64,000 bases of DNA from an uncultured Bacteroidales bacterium (GCA_903877385.1 CAIRDP010000051.1:1-64000); one strand, 5' to 3'; positions 1-7,362 are shown, numbered from the stretch's first letter. Numbers and translations are program-made. Notes: generated by a model from the letters alone, not told the origin.

Positions 1-51
1 GAACGGTAGCACAAAACCGCTCATCAGGATGATTCTTGTAAATTTCTTCAT
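1..51 (-). CDS. N-terminus of an exported protein, cut by the window edge
   Basis: Reading leftward from an ATG at 49-51, the first 17 codons give MKKFTRIILMSGFVLPF. This is two lysines, a further basic residue and then a hydrophobic run, the usual start of a Sec signal peptide. The rest of the gene lies outside the window, so the product cannot be named. It is transcribed divergently from the isocitrate dehydrogenase gene. The call rests only on the start codon and the signal-like sequence and could be chance. Confidence 0.5.
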   Translation of the reverse strand, partial: MKKFTRIILMSGFVLPF

Positions 52-350
52 AAACCTTAGTTTTTTGTTTTCGGCAAAATTAGGTTTTGCCGTAAGCGGG
101 CATGTTACGGCAATATTACCTTAAGGTTAAATAATTGTTAAATGGGAAAAATTATCGAGGTTCAAATAACCTGACCAATATCTTGTTATTTTACAATCAC
201 TTAAGGATTAAAGGGTATTTCCCGAAACATTCTCAAACAGTTCAAAACCAACGCTTTCGTCAAAGTATCATAAACCTTCATTGAAATCCGAAAAATTCGT
301 ACTTTTGTGAATCGGTTCACATACCCTAATACAAACCAAATCATACTCTT
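52..350. other. Divergent intergenic region of about 300 bases
   Basis: This AT-rich stretch separates the putative exported protein on the left from the isocitrate dehydrogenase gene. No convincing ORF, RNA gene or repeat is visible. The only recognisable signal is a Bacteroidota -7 element at 300-307 serving the rightward gene. A leftward promoter is expected but none was clear. Confidence 0.6.
300..307 (+). promoter_or_regulatory. Bacteroidota -7 promoter element for the isocitrate dehydrogenase gene
   Basis: TACTTTTG matches TAnnTTTG exactly and lies 43 nt upstream of the ATG at 351, implying a leader of roughly 35 nt. A TTG at 281-283 could be a poor -33 element, with a spacer of 16, shorter than the usual 19-21. 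Confidence 0.55.
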
Positions 351-1547
351 ATGGCAAAAAGAACAATCGTAGCAATGCCTGGTGACGGCATTGGCAAAGT
401 AGTCCTTAATGAGGCCATCCGCGTTCTGGATGCTGCCGGTTTTGAAGCTGAATATGTTCATGGCGACATCGGATGGGAATTCTGGTGCAAGGAAGGCGAT
501 CCGTTTCCTATTCGCACTCAGAAACTTCTCGAACTGCATAAGATCGGCCTGTTTGGCGCTATTACCTCAAAGCCCAAAGATAAAGCCGAAGCCGAGATAT
601 CACCTGAGTTGAAAGGCAAAGGCCACGTTTATTACAGCCCTATCGTGAGCATGCGCCAGAAATACGACCTTGATATATGCATGCGTCCCTGCAAAACCTT
701 CAAAGGAAATCCCCTCAACTTCATCCGTCGCGGTTTCGGAGGCGTTATCGAGGAACCTGTTGTTGATACCATGATCTTCAGGCAAAATACCGAAGGCCTT
801 TACGGAGGAGTTGAATGGACCAATCCTCCCGACCCGGTTTATGATGCCCTGATGACCCATAAAAAATTCAAGGAAAATTTCGCATGGTGCCCCAGGCCTG
901 AACTTGCCGTATCCACCCGTATTTTAACAAAAAAATATACTAGCCGTATTGTAAAAGCGGCATTCGAGTATGCGAAATCAAAGGGTTTTGATACTGTTAC
1001 AGTTTGCGAAAAGCCTAACGTGATCCGTGAAACCTCGGGCATGATGCTTAAGATTGCGCAGGAAATGGCAAAAACCGAATACCCGGGAATCAAAGTTCAG
1101 GATACCAATATCGACGCCCAGATGATGTGGCTAACCAAGAATCCTGAAACTTACCATGTGGTAGTCGCAAGCAATATGTTCGGCGATATTATTTCCGATG
1201 GTTTTGCCGGGCTTATCGGTGGGCTTGGTTTTGCATGCAGCGCCAACATCGGCCCCGAGATCGCAGTGTTTGAGCCAACCCATGGTTCCGCTCCAAAATA
1301 TGCAGAATTCAATCCTTCGATAGTGAACCCCATTGCAATGATCATGAGCGCCTGCCTGATGCTGGAGCATATAGGTGAGAATGCAATTGCCTCGAAAATC
1401 TCCAAAGCCATCGCAGAAGTGGTTGAAGAAGGTAAGGTAATGACCTATGATATGATGAAACTATCAGGGAAACCTGATGTTTTTAGCAAAGGCGCCGTTT
1501 CGACCGCGCAGATGGCTGATGCGATTATTAGAAAATTGACTGATTGA
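351..1547 (+). CDS. icd: Isocitrate dehydrogenase (isocitrate/isopropylmalate dehydrogenase family), probably NADP-dependent
   Basis: A 398-residue beta-decarboxylating dehydrogenase expected to convert isocitrate to 2-oxoglutarate. It starts with the family signature PGDGIG (residues 10-15). The substrate loop FRQNTEGLYGG (143-153) has the NTEG form of isocitrate or homoisocitrate enzymes, not the form seen in LeuB. The metal-binding segment SNMFGDIISDGFAGLIGGLG is intact. HGSAPKYA (311-318) places Lys316-Tyr317 where NADP-dependent Icd carries its Lys-Tyr pair. The ATG at 351 follows a clear -7 element. The stop codon lies inside a TGAC/TGAT tetramer array. The one-chain aconitase-type gene at 2683 would supply isocitrate. 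Homoisocitrate dehydrogenase is a less likely alternative. Confidence 0.85.
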   Translation: MAKRTIVAMPGDGIGKVVLNEAIRVLDAAGFEAEYVHGDIGWEFWCKEGDPFPIRTQKLLELHKIGLFGAITSKPKDKAEAEISPELKGKGHVYYSPIVSMRQKYDLDICMRPCKTFKGNPLNFIRRGFGGVIEEPVVDTMIFRQNTEGLYGGVEWTNPPDPVYDALMTHKKFKENFAWCPRPELAVSTRILTKKYTSRIVKAAFEYAKSKGFDTVTVCEKPNVIRETSGMMLKIAQEMAKTEYPGIKVQDTNIDAQMMWLTKNPETYHVVVASNMFGDIISDGFAGLIGGLGFACSANIGPEIAVFEPTHGSAPKYAEFNPSIVNPIAMIMSACLMLEHIGENAIASKISKAIAEVVEEGKVMTYDMMKLSGKPDVFSKGAVSTAQMADAIIRKLTD

Positions 1548-1608
1548 CTGATTGACTGATTGACAGATTGATTGATTGACTATTTTTTTAATCAGTCATT
1601 CAGTCAAT
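1535..1608. repeat. TGAC/TGAT tetramer array forming an inverted repeat at the icd stop codon
   Basis: The left arm 1535-1553 and right arm 1590-1608 are inverted copies pairing over 19 bp with one mismatch. The 36-nt loop contains more tetramers and a run of T. The icd stop codon (1545-1547) lies inside the left arm, so the last residues of Icd are repeat-encoded. The structure could act as a transcription terminator. Because TGAN units of period 4 put TGA in every frame, it is also a stop signal in all frames of both strands. Confidence 0.8.
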
Positions 1609-1626
1609 CAATAAATAATATTTAAA

Positions 1627-2175
1627 ATGACAGATATAGTAAAAAACCTTTGGCCCGAATTGATGTGGATCAGCGATACGGACCTGCGCGAAAAAACGGC
1701 CGCAACCTGGGAACTGGCTTTGGAGAAAAGCGTTCTCACGCCTGAAGACCTCAATAAGATCCCCTTTACCCTGCTTGCGGGGCCCGACCTTAAAGTCTCT
1801 TTCATGGCTCATAAACGCTGCGTGGTGCATGTTGCCCGCGATGCAGGGAATAAAATGAATGAGTTCTTCAAGAATGATCTTCCTGTGAATATGGATGTGC
1901 TGATTGCCGGGGCCATACTGGCCGACGTTGGCAAGTTGCTGGAATACGAGATGAAGGATGGGAAATCGGTGCAGGGAATGTACGGGAAATACCTCCGTCA
2001 CCCCTTCAGCGGGGTTTCCCTTGCCGAACAATGCGGCCTGCCGGCCTCAGTCTGCCACATCATTGCAACCCATGCAGGGGAAGGTGATATGGTGAAACGC
2101 ACGGTTGAAGCCTATTTAGTCCACCATGCGGATTTCATGACGTTTGAACCGTTTGTAAAAAGATTGATTGATTGA
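1627..2175 (+). CDS. HD-domain-like protein with an altered HD dyad
   Basis: This 182-residue protein has the helical layout of HD-domain metal-dependent phosphohydrolases: a first His segment (HKRCVVHVARDAG, near residues 60-72), the central motif, a later His pair (HIIATH) and a C-terminal HHAD. The central motif reads ADVGK (residues 99-103) where the family normally has HDxGK, so one metal-binding His of the HD dyad is replaced by Ala. It may have weakened or different chemistry, or a binding role only. The substrate is unknown. It lies 79 nt after icd in the same direction. The C-terminus (LID, then TGA) runs into another TGAT array. No partner gene identifies its pathway. Confidence 0.65.
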   Translation: MTDIVKNLWPELMWISDTDLREKTAATWELALEKSVLTPEDLNKIPFTLLAGPDLKVSFMAHKRCVVHVARDAGNKMNEFFKNDLPVNMDVLIAGAILADVGKLLEYEMKDGKSVQGMYGKYLRHPFSGVSLAEQCGLPASVCHIIATHAGEGDMVKRTVEAYLVHHADFMTFEPFVKRLID

Positions 2176-2186
2176 TTTACTGATTT
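2161..2186 (+). repeat. Left TGAT array flanking the four-helix-bundle gene
   Basis: Three GATT units followed by variants begin in the last codons of the HD protein and end 3 nt before the ATG at 2189. They are complementary to the ATCA array at 2548-2676, so the two arrays would pair with the small gene in the loop. Confidence 0.7.
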
Positions 2187-2188
2187 GA

Positions 2189-2566
2189 ATGGATAAAATT
2201 GAAATCACGGAAGCATTACTGAAACGCTCAAAGCAATTCGCTCTGAGGATTGTCAAGCTTTATCAGGCTTTACCAAAAACCGGAGAATGTCAGGTTATCG
2301 GCAAGCAATTGCTAAGATGTGGAACTTCTGTTGCAGCCAACTACAGGGCTGCGTGCCGTTCACGTTCGAAAGCAGAATTTTTCTCCAAAATCAGCATAGT
2401 TATTGAGGAAACCGACGAAACTCTTTTCTGGATGGAATTATTAGTAGAATCCAAAATCGTTCCAGAGAAAAAATTGCAACCTCTTTTAAAAGAGGCCACT
2501 GAACTATTGTCCATTTTCTCAAGCGCCCGAAAAACATTAAGCAAAAACCAATCAATCAATCAATAA
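2189..2566 (+). CDS. Four-helix-bundle protein (23S rRNA intervening-sequence / bAvd-like family)
   Basis: A 125-residue protein resembling the family of small four-helix-bundle proteins first described from 23S rRNA intervening sequences and related to the accessory protein bAvd of diversity-generating retroelements. Typical segments are visible: an early AL(R)IVKLYQALPKTGE helix, IGKQLLRCGTSVAANYRAAC, then SRSKAEFFSKISIVIEETDE and a helix ending near ELLSIFSSARKTL. It is all-alpha with no catalytic motif, so a nucleic-acid or protein binding role is inferred. It lies between inverted TGAT arrays, and its last residues (QSINQ) and stop are repeat-encoded. No reverse transcriptase, template repeat or rRNA is nearby, so a retroelement role has no support here. 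Confidence 0.8.
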   Translation: MDKIEITEALLKRSKQFALRIVKLYQALPKTGECQVIGKQLLRCGTSVAANYRAACRSRSKAEFFSKISIVIEETDETLFWMELLVESKIVPEKKLQPLLKEATELLSIFSSARKTLSKNQSINQ

Positions 2567-2676
2567 ATAAATAAATCAATCTGTCAATCAGTCAATCTGT
2601 CAATCGATCAATCAATCCATCTGTCAATCAGTCAATCGATCAATCGATCAATCAATCCATCTGTCAATCAATCAAT
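2548..2676 (+). repeat. Right ATCA/GTCA array with a 40-nt higher-order repeat
   Basis: About 129 nt of tetramers of the type TCAA, TCAG and TCGA. A 30-nt segment at 2601-2630 recurs exactly at 2641-2670, and the segment at 2581-2597 recurs at 2621-2637, giving a tandem period of 40 nt. The array starts within the last codons of the four-helix gene and ends 6 nt before the next ATG (2683), so it also forms the leader of the hydratase gene. Confidence 0.85.
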
Positions 2677-2682
2677 CCTCCT

Positions 2683-4482
2683 ATGACTATAATCGAGAAA
2701 ATAATTGCCAACCACTCAGGCCAGGCCAGCGTGAAACCGGGCGACATAGTTGACGTATTTATTGATACCCGTGCAGCCCGTGATTTCGGTGGCGCCAATG
2801 TTGTTAAAAACCTTCTTGAAAACGGACTGTTGATTGCCGATGCTTCGAGGACCATTTTCACCTTTGACTGCAATCCCGGTGGTTCTGACCAGAAATATGC
2901 CCAGAACCAGCATTACTGCCGGCAGTTCGCCAGGGAGAAAGGGATCCATATTTATGATGTGGATGCAGGCGTTGGCACTCATCTTGCTATCGACAACGGT
3001 CTTGCATGGCCGGGAAGCACTTTTGTTTCCACCGATTCCCATGCCAATATCATGGGAGCTATAGCATCATTCGGGCAGGGAATGGGTGACCAGGACATAG
3101 CTGCAGCCTGGGCTAAGGGTGCGGTCTGGTTTAAAGTGCCGGCTTCGGTAAGGATCAACCTGAATGGCAGCAGGCCCGCCGACGTAACTGCCAAAGACAT
3201 CGTACTTAACCTTCTGAATATTTTTGGGGCTAATAAGTTGCTGGGTTATTCAGTTGAGATTTATGGGGAAGAAACTGAAAAATTCAGCCTGGACGAAAGG
3301 GTTACTATTTCGTCCATGGGTACCGAAATGGGGGCTATACTGATTATTTTCCCCACCACACCTGGCCTGATAGCCGAACTGAAACGGATCACATACACCG
3401 ATTACCCAATGGTGACGGCCGATGCCGATGCCGTGTATGAAAACACCTTCGATATCGACCTGTCGAAATTTGTGCCCATGGTCGCAAAACCCGGGCACCC
3501 CGAAGACGACACGGCTGTAGATAATGTTCGTAACCGTAAAATAGATTCAGGGTTTATCGGCAGCTGTACCAACGGCCGCCTTGAGGACCTGAGGGCTGCA
3601 GCTTCCATACTGAAAGGGAAGAAAGTGGCTCCGGGCGTCGTTCTTAAGATAGTCCCTGCCACCGATGCCATATGGACCCAGGCACTCAGGGAAGGATTAA
3701 TCGGCATTTTCAAGGAAGCCGGGGCCATGGTTTCCAACGCAGGATGTGCAGGCTGTGCAGCCGGGCAGATCGGGCAGAACGGGCCGGGTGAAGTTACTAT
3801 CAGTACAGGTAACCGTAACTTTGAAGGTAAACAGGGCAAAGGTTTTGTTTACCTGGCTTCCCCTTCCATTGTCGCAGCCAGTGCCGTTGCCGGCTTTATA
3901 ACCACACCGGACCAGATCCCTGCAAAACCCTCCGAATTCCCGAATACCGCCATCCTGAAATCCGCAGTCAGGGAAAAAATAAAAACCATCAAACCCACGG
4001 TTGTTGAAGGAAGGGTGTGGGTGATCAAGAGAGACAATATAGATACCGATATGATCTTTCATAACCGTTACCTGACTATTACGGATATTAAAGAAATGGG
4101 GCAATATTCTTTTGATAACCTGAAAGGATATGAAGATTTTTCAAAGAAAGCCAAAGCCGGCGATATCGTTTTATGCGGGAAAAATTTCGGGGCCGGCAGT
4201 TCCCGTCAACAGGCTGTTGATTGCTTTATCTCACTCGGGATCAGCTGTATCCTTGCAGAGTCATACGGGGCGATCTATGAGCGCAATGCCATTAACGCAG
4301 CCATGCCCATACTTATCTACAAACCAAAACTCCTGGCTGATCTTGACCTCAGCGACGGGGACAATGTGCGTGTAAATTTCGAGAATGGTGAAATTGTAAA
4401 CCTCAGGAACAACAAGAGCGGTAACCTGGAGAAGTTCTACGACGCCCAGATGGCGATCTACAGGAACGGGGGATTATTGTAA
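2683..4482 (+). CDS. Aconitase / 3-isopropylmalate dehydratase-type hydro-lyase, large and small subunits in one chain
   Basis: A 599-residue [4Fe-4S] hydro-lyase. The large-subunit part (about 1-430) has the cluster ligands Cys295 (in GSCTNGR), Cys355 and Cys358 (in GCAGCAAG), plus STDSHANIMGA near the start. The swivel domain (about 450-599) carries GKNFGAGSSRQQA. Its length and the short swivel are like LeuC+LeuD or homoaconitase fused, not the ~750-900-residue AcnA/AcnB. With icd upstream, the likeliest reaction is citrate to isocitrate, feeding 2-oxoglutarate synthesis. A role in leucine synthesis is possible, but no other leu gene is in the window. The ATG at 2683 sits just after the tetramer array. 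Its stop overlaps a different heptamer array by one base. Confidence 0.8.
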   Translation: MTIIEKIIANHSGQASVKPGDIVDVFIDTRAARDFGGANVVKNLLENGLLIADASRTIFTFDCNPGGSDQKYAQNQHYCRQFAREKGIHIYDVDAGVGTHLAIDNGLAWPGSTFVSTDSHANIMGAIASFGQGMGDQDIAAAWAKGAVWFKVPASVRINLNGSRPADVTAKDIVLNLLNIFGANKLLGYSVEIYGEETEKFSLDERVTISSMGTEMGAILIIFPTTPGLIAELKRITYTDYPMVTADADAVYENTFDIDLSKFVPMVAKPGHPEDDTAVDNVRNRKIDSGFIGSCTNGRLEDLRAAASILKGKKVAPGVVLKIVPATDAIWTQALREGLIGIFKEAGAMVSNAGCAGCAAGQIGQNGPGEVTISTGNRNFEGKQGKGFVYLASPSIVAASAVAGFITTPDQIPAKPSEFPNTAILKSAVREKIKTIKPTVVEGRVWVIKRDNIDTDMIFHNRYLTITDIKEMGQYSFDNLKGYEDFSKKAKAGDIVLCGKNFGAGSSRQQAVDCFISLGISCILAESYGAIYERNAINAAMPILIYKPKLLADLDLSDGDNVRVNFENGEIVNLRNNKSGNLEKFYDAQMAIYRNGGLL

Positions 4483-4516
4483 TGTACAATGTACCATGTA
4501 CAATGTACAATGTACA
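4482..4516. repeat. ATGTACA heptamer array between convergent genes
   Basis: Five perfect-register 7-nt units (ATGTACA, the second reading ATGTACC) begin at the last base of the hydratase stop codon and fill most of the gap to the converging acyltransferase gene. Each unit contains the palindrome TGTACA, so the array can fold on either strand. Confidence 0.8.
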
Positions 4517-4536
4517 AATGGTTTACGATTTGCAGA

Positions 4537-5418
4537 TCACGCTTTTTTCAACGGCTTTTTAAGCTTCCAGCGGCGGTGTGACCAAAGGTAATAGCGCGGA
4601 TCTTCCCTGATCTGGTCTTCAAGGGCTTTCATGAACAAGGCCGATATCTCCCCGGTTTTCGTGGATTTGGGTTCCAGGCATAAAGGGATAAACTCAACCG
4701 TGTAATACCCTCTTTTAACAGGTTTGATCCGGGCATAAAATACAGGGAGGTTGAGCACCCTTGCATATTTCTCAGGTCCGTGCAGAACGGCAGTTTCCTG
4801 GTTCAGAAAGGTAAGCCAATGCGCAAGCCTTTCGGTTGGAGGGCTTTGGTCGGCAATCATATAAAAAATAGCAGGTTCCCCCCAGTCAGTCTCAAACACT
4901 GCCCTGGTGTTGTTAATCGAAACCAATGCCGACCTCCCCTGAACCCTGGTCCTTTGGGTATAAGCATCAATATATTTGTTGCTCATCGGCTTGTAAAAAC
5001 CCACGGGTTTGTGAAGCAGCTGGGTGCCGCTGGCAATACCGCCCCATTCCCAGTTTGCATAATGGCCCGCCACACAGATGGTTCCCCTGCCCTCATTATA
5101 GCACTTTCCCAGAGCTTCGGTGTGGATATACCTGTAGCGTTCCACGATCTGAGCCTCGGTCATGGTAAAGGATTTCAGGCTCTCAACAAGCATATCGCCC
5201 AGGTGGTGGTAAAAAGCCTTTGCAATTCCCCTGTATTCAGCATCGGTTTTGCCGGTAAATGAATTCCTGAGGTTGGTTAACACAACCTTTTTACGGTACC
5301 CTGTGAGTCGATAAGTAAGCAGGTATACCAGATCGGAAAACATATAGGCCATTTTGAACGGCATCAGCCTGAAGAGAGCAACAAATGCCCTGAACATTAA
5401 ATAAACGATGTAGTCCAT
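4537..5418 (-). CDS. LpxL/HtrB-family lysophospholipid or lipid A acyltransferase
   Basis: A 293-residue inner-membrane acyltransferase of the LpxL family, which adds secondary acyl chains to lipid A. A hydrophobic N-terminal segment (about 1-38) is followed by the HX4E catalytic motif HYANWE (His119, Glu124) and a DQSPP segment near residue 190. The C-terminal YYLWSHRRWK is the usual family ending that precedes the last basic residues. It is transcribed divergently from the lipoate ligase with its own -7 element (TAACTTTG at 5442-5435). The acyl donor cannot be told from the sequence. Confidence 0.85.
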   Translation of the reverse strand: MDYIVYLMFRAFVALFRLMPFKMAYMFSDLVYLLTYRLTGYRKKVVLTNLRNSFTGKTDAEYRGIAKAFYHHLGDMLVESLKSFTMTEAQIVERYRYIHTEALGKCYNEGRGTICVAGHYANWEWGGIASGTQLLHKPVGFYKPMSNKYIDAYTQRTRVQGRSALVSINNTRAVFETDWGEPAIFYMIADQSPPTERLAHWLTFLNQETAVLHGPEKYARVLNLPVFYARIKPVKRGYYTVEFIPLCLEPKSTKTGEISALFMKALEDQIREDPRYYLWSHRRWKLKKPLKKA

Positions 5419-5434
5419 AGCGGATTTTGGGATA

Positions 5435-5442
5435 CAAAGTTA
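5435..5442 (-). promoter_or_regulatory. -7 promoter element for the LpxL-type gene
   Basis: TAACTTTG on the minus strand matches TAnnTTTG and lies 17 nt upstream of the ATG at 5418. It forms a compact divergent promoter pair with the element at 5455-5462. Confidence 0.5.
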
Positions 5443-5454
5443 AACAGAATCAAC

Positions 5455-5462
5455 TATTTTTG
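5455..5462 (+). promoter_or_regulatory. -7 promoter element for the lipoate ligase gene
   Basis: TATTTTTG matches TAnnTTTG and lies 17 nt before the ATG at 5480. This spacing mirrors that of the divergent gene. Confidence 0.5.
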
Positions 5463-5479
5463 TTGAAAAATCAGCTTAC

Positions 5480-6463
5480 ATGCTCATCATCAAACGACAC
5501 AATACCGATCCCTACTTTAATCTTGCAACCGAAGAATTTGTGCTGAAAGAAGTTGCCGAAGATTCATTCATGCTTTGGAGGAATGCCCCCTCCATCATAG
5601 TAGGCAAACACCAGAACACCCTTGCCGAGATTAATGTGGATTATGTGAAAAAGAACAATATCCCTGTAGTCAGAAGGCTTTCGGGCGGAGGCGCCGTATT
5701 TCACGACCTGGGGAACCTCAACTTCACGTTTATAGCAACGGGGCAGTCGGACCTGCTGGTGGATTTCAGGAAATTCACCCGGCCAATTCTGGATGTATTG
5801 CTGAAACTCGGGATCGACGCCAGGTTTGAAGGAAGAAACGACCTAACCATAGAAGGGAGAAAATTTTCGGGCAATGCCGAACATATCTGGAAGAACAGGG
5901 TTCTGCATCATGGAACCCTGCTGTTCTCATCCAAAATGACCGACTTAAGCCAGGCCCTCAATGCAGACCCCCTGAAGTTCAAAGACAAGGCTGTGAAGTC
6001 GGTCAGGAGCAGGGTTACCAACATCAGCGAACATCTTAAAGAGGACATGGATGTGATGAAGTTTGCCGACCTCATCCACGAACATATTATTTCGATGTAC
6101 CCCGATGCCAGGGCATATGATCTGGGCGATGAGGACCATCAGAAGATCAATGAGATGGTGAGGGCAAAATACAATACCTGGGAATGGAACTTCGGTTATT
6201 CGCCAAACTATAACTTCAAAAAGATCCTCAGAACCGAAAGGAGCGGCACCATTGAATTTGACCTGGATGTCAAAAACGGAATAATCCTTCACATCAAGCT
6301 CTTTGGGGATTATTTCTCTAAATTTGACACCGAAGACATAGAGGAAGCGCTAACGGGTGTATCCCATGAAGAATCGGCTATAAGCAAGGCCCTGGAGAGG
6401 TTTAATCTCGATGATTACTTTGCAAATCTGACGTTGAAGGAATTTTTGGAAGGAATGTTTTGA
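5480..6463 (+). CDS. lplA: Lipoate--protein ligase
   Basis: A 327-residue enzyme that activates lipoate with ATP and attaches it to E2 or GcvH lipoyl domains. The family core is complete: RRLSGGGAVFHDLGN (65-79), the lysine motif GRKFSGNAE (126-134) and the HHGTLLF strand (143-149). The C-terminal accessory domain (about 250-327) is present, so this is a full-length LplA and not a two-gene archaeal type. It salvages lipoate for 2-oxoacid dehydrogenases or the glycine cleavage system, none of which is in the window. Its stop codon TGA is the first unit of a tetramer array. Confidence 0.92.
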   Translation: MLIIKRHNTDPYFNLATEEFVLKEVAEDSFMLWRNAPSIIVGKHQNTLAEINVDYVKKNNIPVVRRLSGGGAVFHDLGNLNFTFIATGQSDLLVDFRKFTRPILDVLLKLGIDARFEGRNDLTIEGRKFSGNAEHIWKNRVLHHGTLLFSSKMTDLSQALNADPLKFKDKAVKSVRSRVTNISEHLKEDMDVMKFADLIHEHIISMYPDARAYDLGDEDHQKINEMVRAKYNTWEWNFGYSPNYNFKKILRTERSGTIEFDLDVKNGIILHIKLFGDYFSKFDTEDIEEALTGVSHEESAISKALERFNLDDYFANLTLKEFLEGMF

Positions 6464-6533
6464 CAGATTGATTGACTGATTGATTGATTTTATCCTTTTA
6501 ATCAGTCATTCTGTCAATCAATCAATCTGTCAA
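6460..6533. repeat. Second TGAC/TGAT inverted array, at the lplA stop codon
   Basis: The arm 6460-6475 is perfectly complementary over 16 bp to 6518-6533. The 42-nt loop contains further tetramers and a T-rich centre. The lplA stop (6461-6463) is the first TGA. The array has the same design as the one at 1535-1608 and no gene in its loop. It ends 22 nt before the next ATG. Confidence 0.8.
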
Positions 6534-6555
6534 TTAAATTACAAAAACCTATCGT

Positions 6556-7362
6556 ATGAATTATCACACAATATTTGACAAACTTTGGCAGGTGTATACT
6601 GCGCAAAACCCGGCCGTGAAAAAGGTATACGATCTCTTATCCGCCGAAGGCGAAACAATCATTAACGACCATGTTGCTTTCAGGACCTTTGACCATCAGC
6701 AGATCAATATAAAAGTACTCTCGGAAGAATTTTTGCAAAGCGGCTATATTTATAAAGGGGATTACCATTTTCCTGAAAAAAAGCTGTATGCGAAGCATTT
6801 CGAGCACAAACACGACAGCCTGGCACCCAGGGTCTTTATAAGCCAGCTGGTAACCTCTGAATTCAGTCCGTTCGTTCAGAAAACACTTAGGGACTGGACC
6901 GATGCAATACCCCCGGGGCAAAGGCAATCGCCGGGGCTTATTTACTCGGGCAGGCTGTCGGGGCTGCCTTCATTTGAAGTCTGTGAAAAACTCCGCAAGG
7001 AATCGGAATATGCAGCATGGCTGTATGTGAACGGTTTCTGCGCAAACCATTTCACAGTGAGTGTGAATTACCTGAAGAAATACGACAGCCTGGAAAAAGT
7101 AAATGCTTTTTTGAAGCAGAACGGCTTCTCGATGAATGATGCAGGCGGCGAGATCCAGGGAAGCCCGGGGGAACTGCTTGAACAATCGAGCATACGGGCC
7201 GGAATGGTCAGAACACAGTTCCTTGAAGGCTTTTATGAAGTGCCCGGATGTTATTACGAGTTCGCAAAGCGTTATCCCGGCAAGGACGGCAAATTATACA
7301 GCGGGTTTATCGCCCGATCGGCAGATAAAATATTCCAGTCGACTGATTTTTATAAACAGTAA
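6556..7362 (+). CDS. DUF1338 protein, 2-oxoadipate dioxygenase/decarboxylase (HglS)-like
   Basis: A 268-residue DUF1338 protein. In the characterised member HglS of Pseudomonas putida, the family converts 2-oxoadipate to D-2-hydroxyglutarate with Fe(II) and O2. The HVAFRTF motif supplies a probable metal ligand, His39. ANHFT (163-167) gives His165 and YYEFAKR (233-239) gives Glu235, forming the expected two-His/one-Glu site. It is shorter than HglS (about 460 residues), so the substrate may differ. It opens a three-gene unit: 12 nt to the lipoprotein hydrolase, which overlaps the YdiJ-like dehydrogenase. That dehydrogenase family oxidises D-2-hydroxyglutarate, which supports the link. An oxygen-using enzyme is notable beside hydE. 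Confidence 0.75.
   Translation: MNYHTIFDKLWQVYTAQNPAVKKVYDLLSAEGETIINDHVAFRTFDHQQINIKVLSEEFLQSGYIYKGDYHFPEKKLYAKHFEHKHDSLAPRVFISQLVTSEFSPFVQKTLRDWTDAIPPGQRQSPGLIYSGRLSGLPSFEVCEKLRKESEYAAWLYVNGFCANHFTVSVNYLKKYDSLEKVNAFLKQNGFSMNDAGGEIQGSPGELLEQSSIRAGMVRTQFLEGFYEVPGCYYEFAKRYPGKDGKLYSGFIARSADKIFQSTDFYKQ

Noticed and set aside
351-1547. Annotation as 3-isopropylmalate dehydrogenase (LeuB)
   Set aside because: The substrate loop has NTEG and the coenzyme site has a Lys-Tyr pair, as in isocitrate dehydrogenase.
2189-2566. Four-helix gene as part of a diversity-generating retroelement
   Set aside because: No reverse transcriptase, template/variable repeat pair or target gene is nearby.
2548-2676. 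Possible CRISPR array because of regular repeats in the 40-nt period
   Set aside because: The repeats are built of tetramers with no unique spacers, only two copies occur, and no cas gene is in the window.
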